In this document: positions 1 to 6,745 of the stretch, piece after piece
How positions within the stretch are numbered: position 1 is the stretch's first letter
Layout: each line of letters opens with the position of its first letter
DNA from: a bacterium BMS3Abin14
Lineage (GTDB): Bacteria; BMS3Abin14
DNA length: 17,217 nt
Direction of reading: 5' to 3'
Assembly: GCA_002897695.1 (NCBI GenBank)
Contig: BDTG01000037.1
Coordinates: 1-17,217, forward strand
Notes under the pieces: generated by a model
What the model was told of the DNA's origin: nothing
Databases searched by the model: none
What the model saw: only the letters and a program-made list of their open reading frames with translations
Position numbers and translations under genes: made by a program

Positions 1-1
1 A

Positions 2-646
2 CCGAACCCGGCAGTTTCACATGCGCCGGTTATAGACAATGTCCGGTTTGAAGGATCGGAAGATTCGTCAACCATCGCGATCTCGGTCAGCGATCCCGAC
101 GGCGACCTTTCTCATCAGGTCCTGGCGCTCAACAGGGCCACCGGAAGAGCCTTCCGCATGAAACCACCAAGCTTCGTCTTCCCGTGGACGAAAAACTATC
201 CCGATGGCGTTTATACCCTGAGCCTCAAGAGCGCAGGTGCGGCAGCTTATCGTGTCATCAATCCCAGGGACTGGTTCTTCGTGGCAGCCGACAACCGCTG
301 CTATAATTCCCCTGTCATGAAATACCCTTTCGATGCGGAAAGTTTCATCGAAGCCCATGGCGTTACCGCTTTGCCCCCCGGGCCTGGTGAAACCGGCGGG
401 GTAACAGGACAGGGGGTATTCCGCGACAACTGCCGTGTCTGTCACTATCCGGATTCGACCAGAACCAAGGTCGGGCCCGGGCTCAAGGGACTGTTCAACC
501 TGAAAACATCCCCGGTTCGGGGATTTCAGATGAACAAGGCCAATGTGATAACTCAGATCAAACACGGCGGCACCGTCATGCCCCCTTACGCCCACCTGAC
601 GGATTCGGAACTCAGGGCGCTCATCGAGTACCTGAAAACCCTGTAG
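2..646 (+). CDS. C-terminal part of an exported c-type cytochrome domain protein (5' end outside window)
   Basis: The reading frame is open from the window edge, so this is the 3' end of a longer gene. The first ~120 residues look like a beta-rich, Ig-like or periplasmic adaptor region (for example [20 protein letters not shown]) with no motif I recognise. The last ~80 residues are a class I mono-haem cytochrome c domain: a CRVCH haem-attachment motif near the start of the domain, then GPGLKGL, and a distal methionine in GGTVMPPY followed by the usual closing helix ([16 protein letters not shown]). Such domains sit in the periplasm and pass electrons to or from a fused or partner redox enzyme; which one cannot be told from this fragment. 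An internal ATG at 158 would be a poor start because the frame is open and protein-like upstream of it. The gene converges on the nickel operon. The cytochrome call is secure; the role of the whole protein is unknown. Confidence 0.85.
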   Translation, partial: PNPAVSHAPVIDNVRFEGSEDSSTIAISVSDPDGDLSHQVLALNRATGRAFRMKPPSFVFPWTKNYPDGVYTLSLKSAGAAAYRVINPRDWFFVAADNRCYNSPVMKYPFDAESFIEAHGVTALPPGPGETGGVTGQGVFRDNCRVCHYPDSTRTKVGPGLKGLFNLKTSPVRGFQMNKANVITQIKHGGTVMPPYAHLTDSELRALIEYLKTL

Positions 647-1053
647 TCCCTCTGCACATCCAGTGTCGTCCTTACCATCCAATATCATTGCCAATTCTTT
701 CGGGTTCAGGGAGGTCGAATTTTTCGAGATCGAGCTCGCAACGCAAAGGGAGGTCCCCGAGGTCAACTTCTGATGAAACGCCCGCTTAATCCCCTCATAT
801 TGTTTCGGCTCCTCCCTGACCTCGGCAATCTCCTCGTCTTCCACAGCTCCGGGATCATCCTCCGGGTTTTCGGGAGGCGGGTCATCCGTGGGCGGGGCGG
901 AGGGGGAGGCGGAGGCTGGTAACTACCAAGAGCTAACGACCGCAAGTTAACGAAGTTTCGCTAAGTTGAGAACCATGACCTTGGGGTTAGATCTACTTTG
1001 CGCAACTTTGCGTACCTTGCGGTGAATCAGCGTTGAGTCGGCCTAAACGTATG
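647..1053. other. Intergenic region between convergent genes, no supported gene
   Basis: This ~400-base gap separates the cytochrome gene from the 3' end of the nickel operon. A long minus-strand frame runs through it (roughly 660-930) and reads proline-rich and acidic (PPPENPEDD), but it continues antisense through the cytochrome gene, has no ribosome binding site and no recognisable domain, so I do not call it. The end near the nickel operon carries a short low-complexity repeat (995-1024) and a small inverted repeat TGGTA-AC-TACCA at about 919-930. I saw no convincing rho-independent terminator for either convergent gene. Confidence 0.6.
995..1024. repeat. Three-copy 10-bp tandem repeat of the CTTTGCG type
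   Basis: Three imperfect 10-mers follow one another: ACTTTGCGCA, ACTTTGCGTA and CCTTGCGGTG. On the minus strand this reads CACCGCAAGG, TACGCAAAGT, TGCGCAAAGT. From memory, runs of the CGCAAAG-type are a common intergenic filler in environmental Gram-negative genomes. Its function is unknown; it lies just past the 3' end of the nickel operon. Confidence 0.5.
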
Positions 1054-1692
1054 TCAGGAGAGTTGGCCGTTTTTCAGGGTCAGGGTCTTTTCCACGGCCC
1101 GGCTGAGGAACCGGGGGTCGTGGGAGACTACAATGCGGGTGGGAACGTGCCGGTCCAAGACATCCAGCAGGTGTTCGGCAGCATCCTCGGCAAGCCCTGT
1201 TGCAGGCTCATCGAGGATCAGGATCTCGGGCTCCATGGCGAGGGCCGTTGCCAGGGCCACCAGCCGTTTTTCCCCTCCCGAAAGCTGGTAGGTCACCCTC
1301 TTTTCCAGGTGTTCGATGTCCAGCATGGAAAGGACGCGGTGTGTGACATCGTGGGCCTCCGATGCCGACTTACCCAGGTTCCTTGGCCCGAAGGCCACAT
1401 CCTCTGCTACGGTGGGGCAAAAGAGCTGATCGTCTGCGTCCTGGAATACGAACCCCATGCGTCGTCGTGAGTCCCGGAAATCATCCTCCCGTCTCCGCTC
1501 TTTTCCAAAAAGCTCCACCGAACCCGAGGTGGGGAGAAGCAGCCCCATAAGGATGTGGAGCAGGGTCGTCTTCCCCGATCCATTGGCTCCCATAATGCCG
1601 ATCCGATCGCCCCTGCCGCATGACAACTCCAGCCCTCCCAGGACTTCGGTCCCATTGGGATAGGTAAAACCGATATTCGACAGGTGGATCAC
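1054..1692 (-). CDS. nikO: Energy-coupling ABC ATPase of a nickel/cobalt ECF transporter
   Basis: This 212-residue protein powers metal uptake by ATP hydrolysis at the cytoplasmic face of an ECF-type transporter, working with the NikQ/CbiQ membrane protein encoded just upstream. All ABC ATPase motifs are visible: Walker A GANGSGKT at about 35-42, the Q-loop glutamine near 84 (FVFQDADDQLF, where the DADDQLF stretch is typical of CbiO/EcfA proteins), signature LSGGEKRL at 137, Walker B ILILDEP ending at 163 with catalytic Glu162, and the switch histidine 191. It is shorter than many CbiO proteins (about 270 residues) because it stops soon after the core domain. The ATG overlaps the stop of nikQ by four bases, so translation is coupled. 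It is the last gene of the nik operon. Cobalt as the substrate (then named cbiO) cannot be excluded from this gene alone. Confidence 0.9.
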   Translation of the reverse strand: MIHLSNIGFTYPNGTEVLGGLELSCGRGDRIGIMGANGSGKTTLLHILMGLLLPTSGSVELFGKERRREDDFRDSRRRMGFVFQDADDQLFCPTVAEDVAFGPRNLGKSASEAHDVTHRVLSMLDIEHLEKRVTYQLSGGEKRLVALATALAMEPEILILDEPATGLAEDAAEHLLDVLDRHVPTRIVVSHDPRFLSRAVEKTLTLKNGQLS

Positions 1693-2450
1693 AACATTAC
1701 CCCTGGGACCTGGAGGCCGATCTCAACGCCGATGCCAAGTGCCATCAGGCCAAGAGCTACCCAATCCGACCGCCGCATTCGGAAGTGATTCAGGGTCCAG
1801 AAGGTCCCCGAGAATCCCCTGAGAATCATGGCATGGTAGATCCGCTCTGAACGGTCGAAACTCCGGACGAACAGCATTCCCATAAGATAGGCATACGATC
1901 GGTAGGTGTGAAGGTTCGTGCCTGAATGAAAACAGCGGACGCGCATGCCAGCCCGCAGGCGCAGGTATTCCCTGTGGATAACCGACAGGTACCGGTAGGT
2001 AAAGAAGAAGAGCTGAACCAGCTTTGAAGGCATCCGCAGGTGGACCATCCCGTGGACCAGGTCGAACACAGTACTTGTGCCAAGGAGAGCGATGGTCGCT
2101 GCTGCGATGGCGTTGGCTTTCAGGGTAATGGAGACAGCCAGGAGAAGGCCAGCGCGATGGACCGTAAGCCATCCCCATTGGGCCATGACTTCGCCCGGGG
2201 TTGTAAATGGCAAAAACAACCACAGGAACAGGACAAATCCGTTTACCACCGACAGCCGGATGACCACCTGCCGGATTTCCAGCCGGGCAGCGGCCAGGGC
2301 CCCCATCGACAGAGTGAAGGCGAACACCAGAGCCCACATTCCGCTGGAAACGGCGGTTACCACCGCAAAGGCGGTGACCCCGGCTATCTTCACCCTGGGG
2401 TCCATACGGTGCCAGACACTGCGCCCAACGGCGAATTCCTCCAGGTGCAT
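1689..2450 (-). CDS. nikQ: Transmembrane T component of a nickel/cobalt ECF transporter
   Basis: This 253-residue membrane protein is the coupling (T) subunit that links the ATPase to the substrate-binding NikM. It has the CbiQ family layout: an N-terminal region ending in HRMDPRVKI, with the usual (D/H)PR-type start of the family; hydrophobic helices at about 24-90, 105-130 and 230-250; and cytoplasmic coupling segments. The two short helices that touch the ATPase carry Ala-Arg-Gly-type motifs in this family; here the relevant regions appear to be around RLRAGMRVRCF and MILRGFSG. A good Shine-Dalgarno (GAGGAAAT) precedes the ATG at 2450. It lies 40 bases after nikL and overlaps nikO by four bases. 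Family assignment is firm; which metal it serves is inferred from its neighbours. Confidence 0.9.
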   Translation of the reverse strand: MHLEEFAVGRSVWHRMDPRVKIAGVTAFAVVTAVSSGMWALVFAFTLSMGALAAARLEIRQVVIRLSVVNGFVLFLWLFLPFTTPGEVMAQWGWLTVHRAGLLLAVSITLKANAIAAATIALLGTSTVFDLVHGMVHLRMPSKLVQLFFFTYRYLSVIHREYLRLRAGMRVRCFHSGTNLHTYRSYAYLMGMLFVRSFDRSERIYHAMILRGFSGTFWTLNHFRMRRSDWVALGLMALGIGVEIGLQVPGVML

Positions 2451-2490
2451 TCAGATTTCCTCTTCCTGATATCCGGTATGTCGCAGCTGC

Positions 2491-3087
2491 TTATGACCTT
2501 TTCCTGCTCAGACCCCAGAGGAATGCCCCTGCCAGCCCGATGATATATCCCAGTCCTCCCAGGACTTTTGAGAGGCTCGGTTTCTCCATGGCCCGTTCGA
2601 TTTTAAGGATTGATTCATTCATGGAGCCGAGCCTCCTGTCCAGGGCACGTTCAACGGCCCTGTTCAGTGAGGTATCCCGCGACCCGTCTGGTGCGCTATA
2701 AAGACTCCCACTCTTCACGCCGGGTGGATTATTGCCCTGTTGGGACATTGATCCGGCTTCGCTGCTCACGGTATCAGCGGCAGACAGTAGTATCTCGTTT
2801 CGGTGCCCCATGCTCGCCTCCAGGACGATCCTGAGGTTCTCCGGATGCTCAACCGGAAAAACAAAGACGCCTTCATCATCGGTCCGCCCCTCGGCCACTA
2901 CTTTCCCTTTGCCGTCGTAGGCTGTGACCTGGGAATCACGGGCCGGCGTCCCGTCCACAAAGTAGCTTTCCGTGTGGATCTTGCCGCCTTCCTCGTAGGC
3001 ATAGATGTTCACCTTATGGGCCGATACCGGCACAACAGTGAGGAGTAAAAAGGCCACACAGAGCACGGCCCTCGCCCAACGGTTCAT
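2491..3087 (-). CDS. nikL: Periplasmic membrane-anchored accessory protein of nickel ECF transporter (NikL-like)
   Basis: This 198-residue protein starts with a signal peptide whose likely cleavage leaves a histidine at or next to the mature N-terminus (VPVSA then HKVNIYAY). A carboxypeptidase-regulatory/transthyretin-like beta domain follows (about 24-95, with QVTAYDGKGKVVAEGRTDDEGVFVF). Next come a Ser/Gly-rich linker, an amphipathic segment with many Arg/Glu, and one C-terminal transmembrane helix (about 175-192) ending in RKRS. In known NikMLQO systems NikL takes the place that CbiN holds in cobalt systems and is needed with NikM for metal capture. This composition is the main reason for preferring nickel over cobalt here. 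A Shine-Dalgarno GGGAGAAA precedes the start. It sits between nikM and nikQ. Family call is good; the exact gene name rests on context. Confidence 0.8.
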   Translation of the reverse strand: MNRWARAVLCVAFLLLTVVPVSAHKVNIYAYEEGGKIHTESYFVDGTPARDSQVTAYDGKGKVVAEGRTDDEGVFVFPVEHPENLRIVLEASMGHRNEILLSAADTVSSEAGSMSQQGNNPPGVKSGSLYSAPDGSRDTSLNRAVERALDRRLGSMNESILKIERAMEKPSLSKVLGGLGYIIGLAGAFLWGLSRKRS

Positions 3088-3130
3088 CTTATTTCTCCCT
3101 CCCCGATCGCTTTGATGACGTCGAGTATTT

Positions 3131-3169
3131 AGTTTGAAGTTGCAGGCTGACAGCCCGCAACTTCAAACT
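3131..3169. repeat. Perfect 13-bp stem-loop between nikM and nikL
   Basis: AGTTTGAAGTTGC (3131-3143) and GCAACTTCAAACT (3157-3169) are perfect reverse complements around a 13-base loop that itself contains GGCT-GAC-AGCC. The structure lies in the transcript between the nikM stop codon and the nikL start. There is no U-run on the operon strand, so it is more likely an RNA processing or stability element, or an inserted repeat, than a terminator. Confidence 0.7.
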
Positions 3170-3195
3170 CCCAAACTCCCAAACTCTCAAACTCT
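3164..3195. repeat. Four tandem 8-bp units (CAAACTCC/CAAACTCT)
   Basis: Two copies of CAAACTCC are followed by two of CAAACTCT with no gap. The first unit overlaps the right arm of the hairpin at 3131-3169, and the last overlaps the end of nikM, so the final codons and stop of nikM (AGA GTT TGA) are written within the repeat. Such an array could vary in copy number by slippage, which would change the nikM 3' end. Confidence 0.7.
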
Positions 3196-3795
3196 CTTAA
3201 TTCCCAGGATCTCAGGTTTGACCCTTCTGAGAAAAGTTACGCAGAATCCCGTGATTATCCCTTCGATCACCATAACTGGGATATGGGCCGCGACAGCCAC
3301 CATAGCCGCCTTGTAAAAGTTTTCCCCGGTAAGGGCGAGCGAAAGTCCGAGGAGACCGGCTCCGACAGCTACCGAAACGAACCCGGCACCAAAACCAGCC
3401 GACCATGCGGCAAGCATTGATCCCCTACGCACGAACCTCCCAAAAACATAGTATGAGAGAACCGCGGGAAGGGCCATTACAACAGTATTCACCCCCAATA
3501 CCGTGAGGCCGCCGAACTGGAAAAGAAGGGCCTGGAGGGTCAGAGCAACGAAGATGGCCGGAAACGCGGCCCATCCCAGGATCAGCCCGTTAATGCCGTT
3601 TAACACCAGATGAACGCTAACCGGCCCGGCCGGTACATGGATGAGGGACGCTACGAAAAAAGTTGAGGAAAGGACCGCAACCTGCGGTATCTTCTCCGCC
3701 TTGAGCCCCCGCATGCCCATTGCCAGGCCGGCCACGGCCAGTACTGCGCCGCCCGAAAGCACCTGTGGGGACAGTACTCCTTCACTTATGTGCAT
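3187..3795 (-). CDS. nikM: Substrate-specific membrane component of nickel/cobalt ECF transporter
   Basis: This 202-residue integral membrane protein binds the metal ion. The N-terminus MHISEGVLSP is the family hallmark: in solved NikM/CbiM structures the amino group, His2 and further histidines form the metal site. The second hallmark, SVHLVLNGINGLILGW near residues 60-75, is also present. About six hydrophobic helices cover the rest. At 202 residues it matches stand-alone NikM/CbiM size and is not fused to NikN or CbiN. The ATG at 3795 is fixed by the conserved N-terminus, although its Shine-Dalgarno (AGGA, about ten bases upstream) is weak. It follows nikK after a 210-base gap that holds a mobile repeat. 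Nickel versus cobalt is decided only by the accessory genes, so nikM is the likelier name than cbiM. Confidence 0.92.
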   Translation of the reverse strand: MHISEGVLSPQVLSGGAVLAVAGLAMGMRGLKAEKIPQVAVLSSTFFVASLIHVPAGPVSVHLVLNGINGLILGWAAFPAIFVALTLQALLFQFGGLTVLGVNTVVMALPAVLSYYVFGRFVRRGSMLAAWSAGFGAGFVSVAVGAGLLGLSLALTGENFYKAAMVAVAAHIPVMVIEGIITGFCVTFLRRVKPEILGIKRV

Positions 3796-3870
3796 AGCTT
3801 TTTGTCCTGCTTCCTGGTTTCAGGTTTCAGATTGCGGGGACGCGATCGGAACATGGATAACGGATGGTCT

Positions 3871-3954
3871 TGTCATCGCGAGCAGATCCCATACAACGCG
3901 ATCCCGTCAAGATTTATGAGATTGCCGCGCTTTTTTCAGTCGCTCGCAATGACA
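3871..3954. mobile_element. 84-bp palindromic repeat element with TGTCATYGCGAGC ends (MITE-like)
   Basis: The ends TGTCATCGCGAGC (3871-3883) and GCTCGCAATGACA (3942-3954) are inverted copies with one mismatch in 13. The interior contains GAGATTGC, part of a widely seen intergenic element with TGTCATTGCGAGC ends (family recognised from memory, no search done). It carries no gene. It sits in the nikK-nikM gap and would be transcribed in the operon, forming a long hairpin. A non-autonomous transposable element is the most likely origin; an RNA-processing role in the operon is possible. Confidence 0.75.
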
Positions 3955-4005
3955 TCTTTTGGTTCTCCGCAACTATCCTACCCCCTCGCCCATTAACCCA
4001 CCGGG

Positions 4006-4773
4006 TCATTTCATGTCCCTCGTCCGGACCCAGATGACCGCACCTATCTCCACGGGGACCTTCTTCCCGTCCCTCTCCATCATTTTATCTCTCTCCGAGA
4101 TGGCGGCAAAGCCCCACCACCCCGCACGTGGAATCCCGTAGCAAAAAACCCCGTTGGAATCCGCCTTGACCACCTGGGTGAGGTAAGGATCGGCCGGAGG
4201 CTTAACATTATCCGTGTTCAGATATTCAACCTCCACCTTGGCGTAAGGCGCCGGTCTGCCGTTTATCTTTACGATCCCGCGAAAGACGTTCCCGGTCCAC
4301 AGGCCATAGGGGCGACTCAGGGGAACGATCTCCGTCTTCATGCCAACCTCGGCGTCCCATCCCCTTTCCAGTCCGAACGCGTTTACAACGACCTTCGTGT
4401 AGTGAATGATGTACCGTCCCTCGGCCGGTTCCCAGTACGGCTCCGGCTCGACGAAGAAAACATAGTCGCCTGGACGTTTGATCTCGTAATTGGCGGTCCA
4501 TGTGGAAAATTCGCCCACCTTTTTCTCGCGAAGGGCCCCGGTCAAGTCGATCTTCTTGTCGCGGAAAAGCACCCCGAAACGGGAAGGCTTTTCCATCTGC
4601 ATATAGCTATTATCCATTGGATGGATGAACATGGCATGCAGAGTAACTATTCTTCCTTCACCCTGGGAAACGATATCGTCACTCGGGATCAGCGCTCCGA
4701 AATGGGCATGAGCAATCCGGGCCTGAGTCGCCAGCGCCGCTGCCACAAAAATGATCAACATCCATCTTTTCAT
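4006..4773 (-). CDS. nikK: Periplasmic DUF4198 (NikK-like) nickel uptake accessory protein
   Basis: This 255-residue exported protein heads the nickel operon. A signal peptide ([23 protein letters not shown]) should leave a mature N-terminus starting with histidine ([10 protein letters not shown]), a probable metal ligand that parallels the mature start of NikL. The body matches DUF4198/NikK proteins: [16 protein letters not shown], a beta-sandwich domain, a tryptophan-rich stretch ([19 protein letters not shown]), a DADNGVF-like turn ([20 protein letters not shown]), and a C-terminal EIGAVIWVR. Such proteins bring metal to the membrane component in ECF nickel or cobalt systems. The ATG at 4773 is preferred over an upstream TTG at 4788 because a strong Shine-Dalgarno (GGGAGGGGG) lies between them. 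A probable promoter and a weak candidate NikR site lie just upstream. Confidence 0.85.
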   Translation of the reverse strand: MKRWMLIIFVAAALATQARIAHAHFGALIPSDDIVSQGEGRIVTLHAMFIHPMDNSYMQMEKPSRFGVLFRDKKIDLTGALREKKVGEFSTWTANYEIKRPGDYVFFVEPEPYWEPAEGRYIIHYTKVVVNAFGLERGWDAEVGMKTEIVPLSRPYGLWTGNVFRGIVKINGRPAPYAKVEVEYLNTDNVKPPADPYLTQVVKADSNGVFCYGIPRAGWWGFAAISERDKMMERDGKKVPVEIGAVIWVRTRDMK

Positions 4774-4804
4774 ATATCCCCCTCCCAAAGAAAATACGTG
4801 TCAT

Positions 4805-4832
4805 GTAATCATATAATCGTGCTACGATATAC
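4805..4832. promoter_or_regulatory. Weak candidate NikR-type operator upstream of nikK
   Basis: A 28-bp window begins GTAATC and ends ATATAC on the + strand. This equals the overall length of the known Escherichia coli NikR operator (GTATGA, 16 bases, TCATAC), but only GTA on the left and ATAC on the right agree. Inside it is TCGT-GCT-ACGA (4817-4827), a short perfect inverted repeat. The site would lie just downstream of the predicted nikK -10 box, where a repressor would act. The match is marginal and the call is tentative. Confidence 0.3.
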
Positions 4833-4837
4833 CCGAC

Positions 4838-4867
4838 CTAATACAAATTATTGTTACGCACTGTCAA
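4838..4867 (-). promoter_or_regulatory. Sigma-70-type promoter of the nik operon
   Basis: On the minus strand TTGACA (4862-4867) is followed after 18 bases by TATTAG (4838-4843), four of six matches to TATAAT; TGTATT at 16 bases is an alternative. The transcript would start near 4830, about 57 bases before the nikK start codon. The perfect -35 box is shared in an inverted repeat with the divergent promoter at 4889. Confidence 0.55.
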
Positions 4868-4888
4868 GACAATTATTTTTCCCGGAGC

Positions 4889-4917
4889 TTGACAAAAGGA
4901 TTGCCGAGGAATATTTT
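4889..4917 (+). promoter_or_regulatory. Sigma-70-type promoter of the ABC exporter operon
   Basis: TTGACA (4889-4894), a 17-base spacer, then TATTTT (4912-4917). Transcription would begin near 4925, about 105 bases before the ATPase gene. The -35 region CTTGACA is the mirror of TGTCAAG at 4862-4868, so the two divergent operons have back-to-back promoters. Confidence 0.5.
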
Positions 4918-5029
4918 TTCTCCGGAACATTTCGAGGGGCCTTCACTACAGCTGAATCCAAACAGGTTTACGGAGCCTGCACCGTTCCGTTTCCGGAGGG
5001 GAATATTCAGACAGGAGGTGGTGTTCATT

Positions 5030-6001
5030 ATGGAATCGCGGATTGAGGTCCGTAGCCTGCATAAATCGTTCGGGGCCATAACCGCTGTAAACGACATCAG
5101 TTGCGAGGTGAGGACAGGGGATGTCCTCGGCTTCCTCGGCCCCAACGGCGCCGGAAAGACAACCGCTATGAGGATGATAACCGGATACCTGACACCTGAC
5201 AAGGGGTCGGTGTCCGTATGCGGTATTGACGTGCTCAAGCACCCCGTGGCGGCAAAGGAGAAACTCGGCTATCTCCCGGAGGGGGCCCCCCTTTACCCGG
5301 AGATGACCCCGGCTTCATTTCTGGGTTTCGTCGCGCGGATACGGGGCATCGAAGGAAGTGAAAGGACAATTCGCCTCTCCGAGATCGCCGAACTCGTTCA
5401 TCTCAAAGAGGTCTGGAAGCAACCCATTGAGACGCTGTCAAAAGGATTCAAAAGAAGACTGGGGCTTGCCCAGGCCATACTCCACGACCCGCCTGTCCTG
5501 GTTCTGGATGAGCCCACCGACGGCCTGGACCCTAACCAGAAACGGGAGGTGCGAGACCTCGTCAAAACCATGGCGAAAGACAAGGCTATCATTATCTCAA
5601 CACACATCCTGGAGGAGGTCCGGGACGTGTGTAACCGTGCCATTATCATAACCCGGGGAAAGATCGTGGCCAACGGAACCCCGATGGAACTGGAGGCAAT
5701 GTCGTCCTACCACAACGCCGTTTCCATCCTCCTGTCCGCGAAACAGGAGGAGTCTCTAACCACCGCACTCAATGACCTCCCGGATGTCGCAAGGGTATTA
5801 TCCGAAACCGTGAACAGCGACACGGTCCTTTGCACCGCCTTTCCCCAAAACGGGCGACCCATCCTGGCGAAGATCGCGGACCTCCTGAACTCGGGACCAT
5901 GGCACATCCTGGAATTGCGGCAGGAATCCGGCAGGCTGGACGAGGTTTTCCACAATCTGACCGTCCCGGCGAAAGATCCCAACGAAGGGGGGCGGGCATG
6001 A
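5030..6001 (+). CDS. ABC exporter ATP-binding protein, GldA/CcmA-like
   Basis: This 323-residue cytoplasmic ATPase of an ABC-2 type exporter is related to those annotated as 'gliding motility' GldA, although the family is widespread in non-gliding bacteria. Motifs: Walker A GPNGAGKTT at 37-45; GYLPE near 80, replacing the usual Q-loop glutamine as is typical of this family; signature LSKGFKRRLGLAQ at 136; Walker B LVLDEP (Asp160, Glu161) followed by TDGLDPNQK; and His192 in ISTHILEEV. The C-terminal ~100 residues form the accessory domain of this family (NAVSILLSAKQEESLTTALN). I chose the ATG at 5030, not the upstream ATG at 4889, because AGGAGGTG lies just before it and the upstream stretch lacks homology-like character and overlaps the promoter. 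The stop overlaps the permease start (ATGA). Confidence 0.9.
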   Translation: MESRIEVRSLHKSFGAITAVNDISCEVRTGDVLGFLGPNGAGKTTAMRMITGYLTPDKGSVSVCGIDVLKHPVAAKEKLGYLPEGAPLYPEMTPASFLGFVARIRGIEGSERTIRLSEIAELVHLKEVWKQPIETLSKGFKRRLGLAQAILHDPPVLVLDEPTDGLDPNQKREVRDLVKTMAKDKAIIISTHILEEVRDVCNRAIIITRGKIVANGTPMELEAMSSYHNAVSILLSAKQEESLTTALNDLPDVARVLSETVNSDTVLCTAFPQNGRPILAKIADLLNSGPWHILELRQESGRLDEVFHNLTVPAKDPNEGGRA

Positions 6002-6729
6002 AACGCATGACATCTATCTACCGGCGTGAAATGACATCGTACTTTTCCACCCCGCTGGCGTACGTATTCATAGTCATATTCCTGGTCCTCACGGGAACAT
6101 TTACGTTCTACCTGGGCGGATTCTTCCCCAGGGGGCAGGCCGACCTCCAGCCATTCTTCACCTGGCACCCATGGCTATACCTTTTTCTCGCTCCGGCCCT
6201 TGGAATGCGGTTGTGGGCCGAGGAGCGAAAAACCGGCACCATTGAACTTATCCTGACCCTGCCTGTTTCCACGATGGAGGTGGTCCTTGGCAAGTTTCTG
6301 GCCGCATGGACCATGATCGCCATATCCCTGAGCCTTACCTTTCCCATCTGGATTACCGTAAACGTCCTCGGTCAGCCCGACAACGGGGTGATCGTGGCAG
6401 GATATTCAGGGAGTCTTCTGATGGCCGGGGCATATCTCTCCATCAGCGCGTTCTTTTCCGCATTGACCCGCAGCCAGGTTATTGCTTTCGTTATCTCTGT
6501 CGCGGGGTGTTTCGTTTTTCTGCTTTTCGGGTTTCCCATCGTCCTGGACTTCTTCCGCCCATGGCTTCCCTCGGCGGTGGTTGAGATGCTCGGATCCTTC
6601 GGTTTCCTCCAGCACTTCAACACCATAATCGAGGGGGTCCTCGATTTCAGGGACATCGTTTATTTTCTCACCTTTACTGTCCTGTGGCTTCTGGCCGGCG
6701 TCTGGGCCGTCAATCGCTGCAGGGACTAA
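5998..6729 (+). CDS. ABC-2 type transporter permease, GldF-like
   Basis: This 243-residue inner membrane permease pairs with the ATPase encoded upstream. It has six predicted hydrophobic helices: about 20-40 (TPLAYVFIVIFLVLTGTFTF), 55-75, 103-125 (AWTMIAISLSLTFPIWITV), 140-160, 165-190 (VIAFVISVAGCFVFLLFGF) and 215-240. The pattern YRREMTSYFSTPLAYVF, then RLWAEERKTGTIELILTLPVS, is characteristic of the ABC-2 permeases annotated GldF or YhaP-like; the EERKTGTIELLL segment marks the coupling region. The ATG overlaps the stop of the ATPase gene, showing translational coupling, and the GldG-like gene follows 16 bases later. The substrate is unknown. The annotated role in gliding comes only from Flavobacterium relatives and should not be carried over. 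Confidence 0.88.
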   Translation: MKRMTSIYRREMTSYFSTPLAYVFIVIFLVLTGTFTFYLGGFFPRGQADLQPFFTWHPWLYLFLAPALGMRLWAEERKTGTIELILTLPVSTMEVVLGKFLAAWTMIAISLSLTFPIWITVNVLGQPDNGVIVAGYSGSLLMAGAYLSISAFFSALTRSQVIAFVISVAGCFVFLLFGFPIVLDFFRPWLPSAVVEMLGSFGFLQHFNTIIEGVLDFRDIVYFLTFTVLWLLAGVWAVNRCRD

Positions 6730-6745
6730 AAAGGAGGTCCGACAG

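Noticed and set aside
68-844. Long minus-strand frame (258 codons) opposite the cytochrome gene
   Set aside because: It lies antisense to a well-supported cytochrome c gene for most of its length, starts with GTG without a ribosome binding site and shows no known domain; the proline-rich front is typical of GC-rich chance frames.
995-1024. CRISPR-like array
   Set aside because: The units are only 10 bp, contiguous and without spacers.
4889-5029. Upstream ATG extension of the exporter ATPase gene
   Set aside because: The extra 47 residues overlap the predicted promoter and lack family similarity, while the ATG at 5030 has a strong Shine-Dalgarno and the expected N-terminus.
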